From Clostridia bacterium (lineage in GTDB: Bacteria; Bacillota; Clostridia; Oscillospirales; CAG-272): a stretch of DNA of 64,000 nucleotides. Location of the stretch: the NCBI GenBank assembly GCA_017504625.1, contig JAFVQU010000020.1:62001-126000 (forward strand), given 5' to 3'. Each line of letters begins with the position of its first letter. The first letter of the stretch is position 1. Below are positions 35,432 to 44,553 of this stretch, in pieces. Under the pieces are notes generated by a model. The model was not told the DNA's origin. It did not search any database and saw only the letters and a list, made by a program, of their open reading frames with translations. The translations under genes and the position numbers were made by a program.

Positions 35432-35818
35432 ATGAGCGTATATTCACTTGCCGCAGAGCTCGGCAAAGCAATTAAAGCAGACGAAAGAATGGTAAGAATG
35501 GAGAATGCCAAGGCGGCATATGAAAAGAGCGAGAAGATCAATAATCTTCTTATGGAATACGGCATTCAACAGCAGGCGCTTACAACTATGGGCGATAGCG
35601 CGGACATCGACACCGAGGCAATTACAAGAATTCAGGATAGAATTGATGAGATCTACGCAGCTATCACTACCGACGAGCTTTTCAGAGAGCTTGACGAGGC
35701 TCAGAACGCGGTAAACGAGCTTATGGCTACCGTTAACGATACGATAATGTATAACGCGACGGGTAAATTGCCGTCCTCTTGTACTCACGATTGCTCCACC
35801 TGCGGTGGCTGTCACTGA
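35432..35818 (+). CDS. ymcA: YlbF/YmcA-family protein (RicA-like) with C-terminal Cys motif
   Basis: 128 residues. An alpha-helical YlbF/YmcA domain (MVRMENAKAAYEKSEKINNL, then ELFRELDEAQNAVNELMATV) followed by the tail CTHDCSTCGGCH. In Bacillus YmcA, YlbF and YaaT form a complex that carries 4Fe-4S clusters and acts with RNase Y on mRNA maturation and development. Its place directly after miaB and before mutS supports YmcA (RicA) over YlbF. The tail may bind an Fe-S cluster (inference). An rny gene lies 10 kb away. Confidence 0.85.
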   Translation: MSVYSLAAELGKAIKADERMVRMENAKAAYEKSEKINNLLMEYGIQQQALTTMGDSADIDTEAITRIQDRIDEIYAAITTDELFRELDEAQNAVNELMATVNDTIMYNATGKLPSSCTHDCSTCGGCH

Positions 35819-35823
35819 TCAGA

Positions 35824-35925
35824 ACATTAATTTTCTCCAATGCTTCGTTGCGCCTCTGAAGCGGCTTGCCGTAGGGGGACTACGGCTTCACCTTGCTTTA
35901 TGCGGTGTGCCTTGCCTTGAATAAA
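35824..35925. other. GC-rich palindromic intergenic element before mutS
   Basis: A stretch unlike its AT-rich surroundings, with a perfect 7-bp inverted repeat (GCCGTAG at 35868-35874, CTACGGC at 35880-35886) inside a larger imperfect stem (GAAGCGG...). It has no T-tract and no open frame of note. It could be a miniature repeat element or a structured mutS leader. Confidence 0.4.
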
Positions 35926-35990
35926 ATTATATGTTCTGCTCTAAACTAACAAATTTTATTTACACAAATCAGAAAAGAGGTTTTATCGCT

Positions 35991-38585
35991 ATGACTCCAA
36001 TGATGGAGCAATATTTTGAGATAAAAAATCAATATAAGGACTTTCTGCTTTTCTACCGTCTTGGAGATTTCTACGAGATGTTTTTTGACGATGCGATAGT
36101 CGCGTCGCGAGCTATCGAGCTTACCTTGACCGGAAGAGATTGCGGAGAAGCCGAGAGAGCGCCTATGTGCGGAGTGCCTTTTCACTCTGTTGATACCTAC
36201 ATTGGCAAGCTTATCGAAAAGGGATTTAAGATCGCTATCTGCGAGCAGGTAGAGGATCCCGCAACGGCAAAGGGAATAGTCAAGCGCGAGGTTGTAAGAG
36301 TTATCACCCCCGGTACGCTTATCGAAACCAATCTGCTCTCAGAAAAGAAGAATAATTACCTCTGCTCGCTTTACATGGGCGAGTTTGAATATGGCGTTTG
36401 CTTCTGCGATATTTCAACCGCGGAGATCTACGCAACCTCGTTCTCGGGCGACAATATGGAAACAAGGCTTTTAAATGAGCTTGGCACGTATTCTCCTGTT
36501 GAGGTCGTTTCAAATCTTTCCGCAAAGAAATTTTCCGACGTCGCGTCGTTTATAACCTCGCGTATCCACTCTATGCTCAACGATAACCAACCCACACGCT
36601 TTGAGCTTGCTCCTTGTCTTGAGCGAATGAAGACACAGTTTGAAGCAACTATTCGCGAGGAAGAGGTTGACGATAAGGCAATAGTATGCGCGGTGGGCGC
36701 GATGCTTGACTATATCGCGGACACGCAGAAAAAAGATATTTCTTACATCAATAAGCTCAATATATATTCTGACAGTCAGTATCTCGAAATGGACGTCAAT
36801 ACAAGACGAAATCTTGAGATAGTCGAGTCGATGAGAACGAAAGAGAAGAAGGGCTCGCTTTTGTGGGTGCTTGATAAAACACGTTCCTCGCTTGGCGCAA
36901 GACTTCTTCGCAAGTGGGTGGAGCATCCGCTTGTAAACGCTTCTGCAATTGTCAAGCGACAGAACGCGGTTGAGGAGCTTTACGGAAGCTTTATGCTCCG
37001 TGAGGAGATAAGTGAGCTTCTCGACAACGTGCTTGACCTTGAGCGACTTATTACAAAGATAGTTTACGGCTCTGCTAACGCAAAGGATCTGCGCGCGGTG
37101 GCAAACACATTGACAATTCTCCCCGAGCTTAAAAGATTGCTTTCAAGCTGCAAATCCGATGAGATGAGGAGAATTTACTCCGAGCTTGACACACTTGAAG
37201 ATATTTGCGCTCTCATAAATAGCTCTATCAAGGAGGACGTTCCTTTCTCGGTAAGAGAGGGCGGAATGATCGCCGACGGATATGACGATCGCGTTGACGA
37301 GCTTCGTATGATAGTTAGCCACGGCGACGAATGGCGCGAGCAGATCGCAGAGCGCGAGCGCGACGCAACGGGCATCAGAACCTTAAAGGTAGGATACAAC
37401 AAGGTATTTGGATTCTATATTGAGGTCACAAAATCTCAGATAGGACTTGTTCCCGACAGATACATAAGAAAGCAGACGCTTTCAAACTGCGAGCGATATA
37501 TAACCGAGGAGCTCAAGGAAATGGAAGCAAAGGTGCTTGGTGCGTCGGACAAGCTTTGCGCGCTTGAATATGAGATATTCAGTGATATCAGAGCTAAGGT
37601 TGCCGACAATAGCACAAGAATTCAGAGCACCGCGGCAAGAATTGCCGAAACAGACGCGTATTTCAGCTTGGCGACCGTCGCGGCAAAGAACCGTTACGTT
37701 CGTCCTGAGGTCAACAAGCAGAGCAGTATAGTTATAAAGGACGGAAGACACCCCGTTGTCGAGCAGTTCGTCAAGGATTCCTACTTCGTGCCCAATGACA
37801 CGAATCTCAATATGACGACCGATCGCCTTCTCCTTATCACAGGACCTAATATGGCTGGTAAATCGACCTATATGCGACAGGTCGCGCTTATCGTGCTTAT
37901 GGCGCAGATGGGCTCTTTCGTTCCCGCGGCAGAGGCAACGATCGGAATCACCGACAAGATCTTCACGCGTGTTGGAGCGTCTGACGATCTCGCTTCGGGT
38001 CAGTCGACCTTTATGCTTGAAATGAACGAGGTCGCATACATTCTCCGCAACGCGACTAAAAACAGTCTTATAATTTACGACGAGGTCGGACGCGGAACTT
38101 CAACCTTTGACGGAATGAGTATCGCGCGTGCGATAGTTGAGTACACGGCAAGTCGCAAGATAGGCGCAAAGACGCTCTTTGCAACGCACTATCACGAGCT
38201 TACGTCAATGGAGAACGAGTTTGACGGTATTGTCAACTATAATATCGCGGCAAAGAAGCGCGGCGATAGCATCACCTTCCTTCGTAAGATCGTCAGAGGC
38301 TCGACCGACGATAGCTACGGAATTGAGGTTGCAAAGCTTGCGGGACTTCCGGGCGAGGTCATCAAGCGAGCAAAAGAGGTGCTTGCAAGCGTTGAAGAGA
38401 GCGCAAAGAATATCAAGCTCACCGACAGAGAAGAGAAAACGGTTGTCAAGGACGAAACGCTCATATCCTTTGACGATTGTATGTCCGATTTAGTGATCGA
38501 CGAGATAAAGAAGGTCGATCTCAACACGCTCTCACCCTACGAGTGTATGTCGCTTCTCTTTGATTGGAAAAAGAGACTCGGATAA
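35991..38585 (+). CDS. mutS: DNA mismatch repair protein MutS
   Basis: 864 residues, full length. It recognises mismatches and small loops. The Phe-x-Glu mismatch wedge is in RLGDFYEMFFDDA near the N-terminus; connector, lever and clamp domains follow; the ATPase has Walker A GPNMAGKSTYMRQVAL (about 622), DDLASGQSTFMLEMNE, Walker B IYDEVGRGTSTFDG and the His of FATHYHELT. ATG 35991 is preferred over 35931 because AAGAGG lies 10 bp upstream and the protein then begins in the conserved place (MTPMMEQYFEIK). Confidence 0.97.
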   Translation: MTPMMEQYFEIKNQYKDFLLFYRLGDFYEMFFDDAIVASRAIELTLTGRDCGEAERAPMCGVPFHSVDTYIGKLIEKGFKIAICEQVEDPATAKGIVKREVVRVITPGTLIETNLLSEKKNNYLCSLYMGEFEYGVCFCDISTAEIYATSFSGDNMETRLLNELGTYSPVEVVSNLSAKKFSDVASFITSRIHSMLNDNQPTRFELAPCLERMKTQFEATIREEEVDDKAIVCAVGAMLDYIADTQKKDISYINKLNIYSDSQYLEMDVNTRRNLEIVESMRTKEKKGSLLWVLDKTRSSLGARLLRKWVEHPLVNASAIVKRQNAVEELYGSFMLREEISELLDNVLDLERLITKIVYGSANAKDLRAVANTLTILPELKRLLSSCKSDEMRRIYSELDTLEDICALINSSIKEDVPFSVREGGMIADGYDDRVDELRMIVSHGDEWREQIAERERDATGIRTLKVGYNKVFGFYIEVTKSQIGLVPDRYIRKQTLSNCERYITEELKEMEAKVLGASDKLCALEYEIFSDIRAKVADNSTRIQSTAARIAETDAYFSLATVAAKNRYVRPEVNKQSSIVIKDGRHPVVEQFVKDSYFVPNDTNLNMTTDRLLLITGPNMAGKSTYMRQVALIVLMAQMGSFVPAAEATIGITDKIFTRVGASDDLASGQSTFMLEMNEVAYILRNATKNSLIIYDEVGRGTSTFDGMSIARAIVEYTASRKIGAKTLFATHYHELTSMENEFDGIVNYNIAAKKRGDSITFLRKIVRGSTDDSYGIEVAKLAGLPGEVIKRAKEVLASVEESAKNIKLTDREEKTVVKDETLISFDDCMSDLVIDEIKKVDLNTLSPYECMSLLFDWKKRLG

Positions 38586-38625
38586 ATCATTTAAGTGTGA
38601 ATTTCAAGAAAAGGAGGTTATATCG

Positions 38626-40662
38626 ATGGGAAAGATAAATATTTTGTCCTTTGAGGTCGCAAATCTGATAGCGGCGGGTGAGGTCGTTGACAGACCTGCA
38701 TCGGCTATCAAGGAAATGATAGAAAATTCAATTGATGCGGGCGCACGCCACATAACCGTTGAAATACAGAACGGTGGAATAACGCTTATGCGCATATCCG
38801 ACGACGGTTGCGGCATGGATTCCGTCGATCTCCCTTTAGCCGTTAAGCGTCACGCGACGAGCAAGATAAAGACCGCCGAGGACCTTGACGGAATATACAC
38901 GCTTGGATTCCGAGGAGAAGCGCTTGCGGCGATCGCGGCGGTATCAAAGCTCCGAATAATTTCAAAGACGAGAGATAACCCACTTGGAGCCGAGCTTATT
39001 ATGGATTGCGGCGAGATAGTCGAGTTCAATGAGCGCGGTTGCTCGGACGGTACGACGATAATCGTCGAGGAGCTTTTTGCAAACGTCCCCGCACGAAGAA
39101 AGTTCTTAAAGCGTGACGTAACCGAGACTACGGCGGTTTGCGCTAACGTGGAGCGTATAGCGCTCTCGCACCCCGAGATAGCGTTCAGACTTATCTGTGA
39201 CGGTCAGGTCAAGCTTGAAACTGCGGGAGACGGAAAGCTGCTTAACACGATATATTCGGTATTCGGCAGAGATTTTGCCAACCGACTTATCGAGGTCGAC
39301 GGCGACTTTGACGGAATATCGGTCAAGGGTTACGTTGGACGCTCCGATAACGTCAAGGGTAACAGAAACTATGAGAATTTCTACATAAACAAGAGATTTG
39401 TAAAGAGCAGAACGGCATCTGCCGCAATTGAGCAAGCGTTTGTGTCATACATGGCAAGCGAGCGTTTTCCCGTTTGCGTGCTGTTCATATCTCTCAATCC
39501 TATGAAGGTGGACGTGAACGTGCATCCCGCAAAGCTTGAGGTCAAGTTTACGAATGAAAAGCCCGTGTTTGAGGCGGTATATTACGCGGTGAGACATGCG
39601 CTTGAGGAAAATACCAAGCGCCCCGAAATAGGACTTCAGAAGCAGGGAATGCCCCGTATGTCAGAGGCATTCGCACCCGTTGAGCGCGGTGAATCCTTGA
39701 AGGCACGGCAGATATCTATCTCTCAGCAGATTCCCGTACAGTCCGCAAAGCCTGTGGCGGAGCAAAGGCCGAGAGTTGAAATGCCCGCGACACAAAGCGC
39801 TCCCGTGAAGGCTGCAACGCCCGTTGCAGAGGATAAGTCTGTGGAAGATAAGGACGAAAAGCCCTTCACGATAACCGCTGAGGAGTATATAAGAAATTAT
39901 CTGCCTGATAGTGTGAGTGAAGAGAAAAATATCAAGATCTCGCCCGAGGAAATAACAAGAAAAACTTCCGAAGTGTCCGAAAAGACCGTCGAGAATGAAA
40001 AGCAAGTTACCTTGGCAGATAATCACCACTCCGAAACGGTTGAAACACCAAGTGCACCGACAGTTGTGCCTAAGGTGGAGAAAATAGATTACCGAATTAT
40101 CGGCGAAGCGTTCAATGCATATATAATCGTCGAGGTTGGCGAGAAAATACTTCTTATCGACAAGCACGCGGCGCACGAGCGTATCATATTTGAGCAGATG
40201 AAGCGCAATATGTACGAAAAGGATGCGACGAGTCAGCTTTTGATGCTTCCCATTGAGGTAATGCTGATGACAGACGAGGTTGCGGCTGTTGAAGAATACC
40301 GAAGTGAGCTTGAGGCAGTCGGATTTGAGTTTACCAGCTCTCGCAATACCGTCCAGATAACCGCGCTTCCCGTAGGAATTGAGCAGGATGCGGCAGAGGA
40401 TATGTTAACCGTGATAGCCGACCGTGTCAAGAGCGGTACGGGTAGCGTTAACGTCACGAGAAATATCGTCTTTGAAAAGGCTCTTTATCAGGCGTCGTGC
40501 AAGGCGGCGATAAAGGCGGGCAGAGAATATGCCTCGGGACATCAGAAGTGGATAGTCGAGAAGCTTATGGAGATTCCCGACGTTACGGTATGTCCTCACG
40601 GACGTCCCGTGGCTATGGAGCTGTCCAAGCGAAACATAGATCATCAATTCAATAGAGTATAA
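38626..40662 (+). CDS. mutL: DNA mismatch repair endonuclease MutL
   Basis: 679 residues. N-terminal GHKL ATPase: EMIENSIDAGARHI, ISDDGCGMDSV, TLGFRGEALAAIAA. A long variable Pro/Glu/Thr-rich linker covers about 330-480. The C-terminal domain carries the nicking-endonuclease motif DKHAAHERIIFEQM, the ACK motif in ASCKAAIKAG and CPHGRPVAMEL, so it should be the nicking kind found in organisms without MutH. AAAGGAGG lies 8 bp before ATG 38626, ruling out the longer reading frame. It is 40 bp after mutS. Confidence 0.97.
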   Translation: MGKINILSFEVANLIAAGEVVDRPASAIKEMIENSIDAGARHITVEIQNGGITLMRISDDGCGMDSVDLPLAVKRHATSKIKTAEDLDGIYTLGFRGEALAAIAAVSKLRIISKTRDNPLGAELIMDCGEIVEFNERGCSDGTTIIVEELFANVPARRKFLKRDVTETTAVCANVERIALSHPEIAFRLICDGQVKLETAGDGKLLNTIYSVFGRDFANRLIEVDGDFDGISVKGYVGRSDNVKGNRNYENFYINKRFVKSRTASAAIEQAFVSYMASERFPVCVLFISLNPMKVDVNVHPAKLEVKFTNEKPVFEAVYYAVRHALEENTKRPEIGLQKQGMPRMSEAFAPVERGESLKARQISISQQIPVQSAKPVAEQRPRVEMPATQSAPVKAATPVAEDKSVEDKDEKPFTITAEEYIRNYLPDSVSEEKNIKISPEEITRKTSEVSEKTVENEKQVTLADNHHSETVETPSAPTVVPKVEKIDYRIIGEAFNAYIIVEVGEKILLIDKHAAHERIIFEQMKRNMYEKDATSQLLMLPIEVMLMTDEVAAVEEYRSELEAVGFEFTSSRNTVQITALPVGIEQDAAEDMLTVIADRVKSGTGSVNVTRNIVFEKALYQASCKAAIKAGREYASGHQKWIVEKLMEIPDVTVCPHGRPVAMELSKRNIDHQFNRV

Positions 40663-40720
40663 AAAATAAATCACCGCGGCGCATTGGTCTGCGTTTGCGG
40701 AAACAATAGGGAGCAAAGTT

Positions 40721-41860
40721 ATGTTTGAACTTTTAGCACAGGACGGCAGAGCGCGCAGAGGCGTGCTTCACACCGTACACGGAGATATACAGACTCCGGT
40801 ATTTATGAACGTAGGTACCTGCGCCGCAATTAAGGGCGGTGTGTCAACTGTTGAGCTTAACGACGAGCTTGACTGTCAGGTAGAGCTTTCCAATACCTAT
40901 CACCTGCACATTCGTCCGGGTGACAGACTTATTTACGAGATGGGCGGTCTTCATAAGTTTATGAACTGGAATAAGCCTATTCTTACAGACTCCGGCGGAT
41001 TTCAGGTATTCTCGCTTGCCCAGCTTCGTAAGATAACCGAGGAGGGCGTAAGATTTCAGTCGCACGTTGACGGGAAAAAGATATTTATGGGTCCCGAGGA
41101 GAGTATGCAGATACAGTCAAACCTTGCGTCAACTATCGCGATGGCGTTTGACGAGTGCATTGAAAACCCAGCGCCTTATAAGTACGTGCGTAATTCGATA
41201 GACAGAACTACCCGTTGGCTTGAGCGTTGCAGAGCCGAGATGGACAGACTCAACTCTCTCCCCGAAACGATCAATAAGCACCAGATGCTTTTCGGCATCA
41301 ATCAGGGCGGAACATACGAGGATCTTCGTATTGAGCATATGCAAAGAATTTCTGAGATCAACTGCGAGGGTTATGCTATCGGCGGTCTTGCTGTCGGTGA
41401 GGAAACAGAGGAGATGTATCGCATCATCAACGCGGTAGAGCCCTTTATGCCCAAAGACAAGCCGAGATACCTTATGGGTGTCGGAACACCTTGCAACATT
41501 CTTGAGGCGGTACACATGGGCGTTGATTTCTTCGATTGCGTAATGCCCTCGAGAAACGCGCGTCACGGTAACCTCTTTACCTGGGAAGGTAAGATGAATA
41601 TTTGTAACGAAAAGTACGCAAAGGATCCTCGACCGATAAGCGAGAGCTGCAACTGTCCCGCATGCCGTAATTACAGCCGTTCTTATATCAGACATCTTAT
41701 CAAAGCAAAGGAATCGCTTGGTATGCGCCTTGCCGTTGCGCATAATCTCTATTTCTATAACAATCTGACAAAGAAGATAAGAGAAGCACTTGACGGCGGG
41801 TACTTTGAGAGCTTCTATCAGAAGTATCACATCGCGCTTGGAGAGAGAAACCCTGACTAA
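40721..41860 (+). CDS. tgt: tRNA-guanine(34) transglycosylase (queuine biosynthesis)
   Basis: 379 residues. It exchanges guanine-34 for preQ1 in tRNAs with GUN anticodons. Signatures: SNTYHLHIRPGD, ILTDSGGFQVFSLA (active-site Asp), GGLAVGEETEEMY, the nucleophile region FFDCVMPSRNARHGNLFT and the zinc site CNCPACRNYSRSYIRHL. GGGAG precedes the ATG. No preQ1 riboswitch was recognised in the 58-bp gap after mutL. Confidence 0.97.
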   Translation: MFELLAQDGRARRGVLHTVHGDIQTPVFMNVGTCAAIKGGVSTVELNDELDCQVELSNTYHLHIRPGDRLIYEMGGLHKFMNWNKPILTDSGGFQVFSLAQLRKITEEGVRFQSHVDGKKIFMGPEESMQIQSNLASTIAMAFDECIENPAPYKYVRNSIDRTTRWLERCRAEMDRLNSLPETINKHQMLFGINQGGTYEDLRIEHMQRISEINCEGYAIGGLAVGEETEEMYRIINAVEPFMPKDKPRYLMGVGTPCNILEAVHMGVDFFDCVMPSRNARHGNLFTWEGKMNICNEKYAKDPRPISESCNCPACRNYSRSYIRHLIKAKESLGMRLAVAHNLYFYNNLTKKIREALDGGYFESFYQKYHIALGERNPD

Positions 41861-41934
41861 TAGGAGTGTAGTGCGAAAGCTCAATCCATTGGTTAATATT
41901 TGTGCTGTCGCGCGCAGCGGAATGGAGATTAATT

Positions 41935-42594
41935 ATGATAAATTACGTGATTTTTGATATGGATGGCACTCTGCTTGATACGGAGCCGATTTTCGAGAAA
42001 GCTTGGAACGAGATAGGCGAAAAATGGGGACTTCGTGATATAGATAAGCTATACTGTAAGATCGTGGGCAGAAGCAGAGATACGATAATCAAGCTTCTTG
42101 AGGATACTTACGGCAAGGAAGTTGACTGCAAAGGCTATTATGCTGAAAGAATGGAGAGGGCAGGGGAACTGTTTGAGGGTGATATACCATTAAAGAAGGG
42201 CACACTTGAAATTCTCAAATTTCTCCGTAAAGAGAAGATAGCCGTTGCTGTTGCAACCTCGACAGTGATGCATATAGCCGAGAAAAATCTCAAAAAGACA
42301 GGTCTGTGGGACTATATTGATATAGTTGTAACAAGTGAGATGGTTGAGAATGGCAAGCCCGCTCCCGATATATTCCTTGAGGCTGTAAGGCATATCGGCG
42401 CGAAAAAAGAGGAGTGTATAGTATGTGAGGACTCCTATAACGGCATTAAAGCCGCAAACGCTTCGGGTATGCGTCCGATAATGATACCCGATATGCTTCC
42501 ACCTACTGACGAAACAGACAGACTTGTATATAAGACTTGTACGGATTTGTTTGAGGTTATGGAGCTTATAAAAAAAGAGAATAAAATAAATTGA
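41935..42594 (+). CDS. HAD-superfamily hydrolase, beta-phosphoglucomutase-like
   Basis: 219 residues. Motif I FDMDGTLLDTE with the nucleophile and acid/base Asp, a helical cap, motif II VAVATSTV, the Lys in NGKPAPDIFLEA, and motif III VCEDSYNGIKAANASG. This is subfamily I with a cap, covering sugar-phosphate phosphatases and beta-phosphoglucomutases; the substrate cannot be read from sequence. TGGAG lies 7 bp before ATG 41935. The 74-bp gap after tgt has no clear terminator. Confidence 0.9.
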   Translation: MINYVIFDMDGTLLDTEPIFEKAWNEIGEKWGLRDIDKLYCKIVGRSRDTIIKLLEDTYGKEVDCKGYYAERMERAGELFEGDIPLKKGTLEILKFLRKEKIAVAVATSTVMHIAEKNLKKTGLWDYIDIVVTSEMVENGKPAPDIFLEAVRHIGAKKEECIVCEDSYNGIKAANASGMRPIMIPDMLPPTDETDRLVYKTCTDLFEVMELIKKENKIN

Positions 42595-42614
42595 TATACA
42601 CTTGGAGGAAAATT

Positions 42615-43130
42615 ATGAAGAAAAAAGGTTTGGTTGGACTTATCGTTGGAGTAACCGCAGGTGTTGCTGCGGCAGTTGCGGGCGGACTTGCAACAAAAAA
42701 GGTCGTTAAGGAAATTAAGGACGATCTCAGCGATTACAGCTTTGAGTCTGAGGACGGAAAGAACGTTGTTACCTTGACCTATGGTTCGTCTGACTTTGCA
42801 AAGGGACTTACCTACGTTCAGGTCAGAGCATTCGTTAAGGATAGCGATCTTGATTGCAAGATGGTTGTTTTCGCAATCAAAAACACCGAGATCTTTGACG
42901 GTGAGTGGATCGACGGCGAGCATTTCACACTTAAGGTAGGTAGCGGCAAGCGTAAGCAGTGCTGTGACGTTGATTTCAGCGACGATGAGATCAATATGTA
43001 CTACTACGTTGAGAAGACGACCGAGGATGAGGACATTATCGAGTGTGAGGTTGCTGACGACGATGAGATCGAGGCGATCGAGTTGGCAAAAGAAGCTGCC
43101 GAAGAATCTACTGGTGCTACCGAAGAATAA
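42615..43130 (+). CDS. Hypothetical membrane-anchored protein
   Basis: 171 residues, family not recognised. A Gly/Ala/Val-rich N-terminal membrane helix (GLVGLIVGVTAGVAAAVAGG) is followed by a beta-rich soluble domain (ENVVTLTYGSS-like, DLDCKMVVFAIKNTE) and a very acidic tail (TEDEDIIECEVADDDEIEAI). It might act at the inner face of the membrane. GGAGG lies 6 bp before ATG 42615, 20 bp after the HAD gene, and tldD follows by 36 bp, so all may be one transcript. Confidence 0.7.
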   Translation: MKKKGLVGLIVGVTAGVAAAVAGGLATKKVVKEIKDDLSDYSFESEDGKNVVTLTYGSSDFAKGLTYVQVRAFVKDSDLDCKMVVFAIKNTEIFDGEWIDGEHFTLKVGSGKRKQCCDVDFSDDEINMYYYVEKTTEDEDIIECEVADDDEIEAIELAKEAAEESTGATEE

Positions 43131-43166
43131 TTCAGTAAACAAAATTTAAGATATAGGAGAGAAAAG

Positions 43167-44552
43167 ATGATTTCAAGACTTTTACTTGAAGACGTTCTCG
43201 CTGCGGCTATGTCCACGGGTGCAGACTTCGCAGAGGTCTACGCTGAGAAGACGAGAAACAACGGAATCCGTTTCCTTGACGGAAAGATCGACACCGTTAG
43301 CGATGATATGGTATCGGGCGTTGGTATCCGCGCGTTTATTGGCACGAGAACCGTTTACGCTACTACTACTGACATTTCGAGAAGCGGACTTATTCGTTGC
43401 GCAAAGGCAGTTGCCGATGCACTTGGAGAGAGCAAGGCTCAGGTTAGTATCAACCTTACCGAGCGTATTTTCCCCAATATTCATCCCGTAAAGATCCTTC
43501 CCGGAAGCACGGCTATGACTACGAGAACCGATATTCTCAAATCCGCTTGCTTTGCGGCAAAGGAAAGAGATGAAAAGGTCAAGCAGGTAATGGGCAATCT
43601 CGCATCGGTTGACCATACTATCCTTATCGCTAACAGTGAGGGACTTTATACCAGCGACAGACACGTAAGAACGAGAATTGCGGTAAGTGCAGTTGCAGTT
43701 TCTCCCGACGGTTCTGATAACCAGTCCGGAAGCGCATCTCCCGGACGCGGAATGGGACTTGAAATGTTCGACTTTATCGATCCCAAGTCGGTAGGTATCA
43801 AGGCGGCAGATCAGGCTCTCATAAACCTCAGCGCAGGCTACTGTCCCGCAGGACAGATGACTGTTGCGATTGAAAACGGCTTCGGTGGAGTTATCTTCCA
43901 TGAGGCTTGCGGTCACTCTCTTGAGGCTACAAGCGTTGGTACAGGCACCTCGCAGATGTGCGGTAAGCTCGGTCAGCAGATCGCTAACACTAAGGTAACG
44001 GCTATTGATGACGGTACCATTCCCGGTGCTTGGGGCTCTGTAAACATTGACGACGAGGGAACACCCACACAGAAGAACGTGCTTATAGAGAACGGTATTC
44101 TTAAAAGCTATATGATCGACCGTCTCGGTTCTCGCAGAATGGGTATGGCTATGACGGGTAACGGCAGACGCGAGAGCTTTATGTACGAGCCCACCTCGCG
44201 TATGACCAATACGTTCATCGCAAACGGCCCCGATAAAAATGAGGACATCATTAAGTCTATTGAGTACGGTCTTTACGCAAAGAGTATGGGCGGCGGTTCT
44301 GTAAATCCCCTTACAGGCGAATTCAATTTCGGCGTAAGCGAGGGCTACATCGTAAGAAACGGCGTTATTTGTGAGCCTGTGCGCGGAGCATCGCTCGTTG
44401 GTACAGGATCGCAGATACTTATGGATATTGATATGGTTGGACAGAACCTTGATACCGCGCAGGGTATGTGCGGCTCGTCGAGCGGTAGCGTTCCTACCGA
44501 CGTAGGTCAGCCTCTCATCAGAGTATCCAAGATCACAGTAGGAGGTCGCTGA
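43167..44552 (+). CDS. tldD: Metalloprotease TldD
   Basis: 461 residues. The catalytic subunit of TldD/TldE, which trims leader-less or unfolded peptides in the cytoplasm and matures some bacteriocins. Zinc motif HEACGHSLEA is in GGVIFHEACGHSLEA (about 247-261). A conserved end GMCGSSSGSVPTDVGQPLIR is present. GGAGAG precedes the ATG. Its stop is 1 bp before tldE, as expected of an obligate pair. No peptide substrate gene is recognisable nearby. Confidence 0.95.
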   Translation: MISRLLLEDVLAAAMSTGADFAEVYAEKTRNNGIRFLDGKIDTVSDDMVSGVGIRAFIGTRTVYATTTDISRSGLIRCAKAVADALGESKAQVSINLTERIFPNIHPVKILPGSTAMTTRTDILKSACFAAKERDEKVKQVMGNLASVDHTILIANSEGLYTSDRHVRTRIAVSAVAVSPDGSDNQSGSASPGRGMGLEMFDFIDPKSVGIKAADQALINLSAGYCPAGQMTVAIENGFGGVIFHEACGHSLEATSVGTGTSQMCGKLGQQIANTKVTAIDDGTIPGAWGSVNIDDEGTPTQKNVLIENGILKSYMIDRLGSRRMGMAMTGNGRRESFMYEPTSRMTNTFIANGPDKNEDIIKSIEYGLYAKSMGGGSVNPLTGEFNFGVSEGYIVRNGVICEPVRGASLVGTGSQILMDIDMVGQNLDTAQGMCGSSSGSVPTDVGQPLIRVSKITVGGR

Positions 44553-44553
44553 T

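Noticed and set aside
40663..40720. Possible preQ1 riboswitch before tgt
   Set aside because: The gap lacks the preQ1 hairpin and A-rich tail, and is too short.
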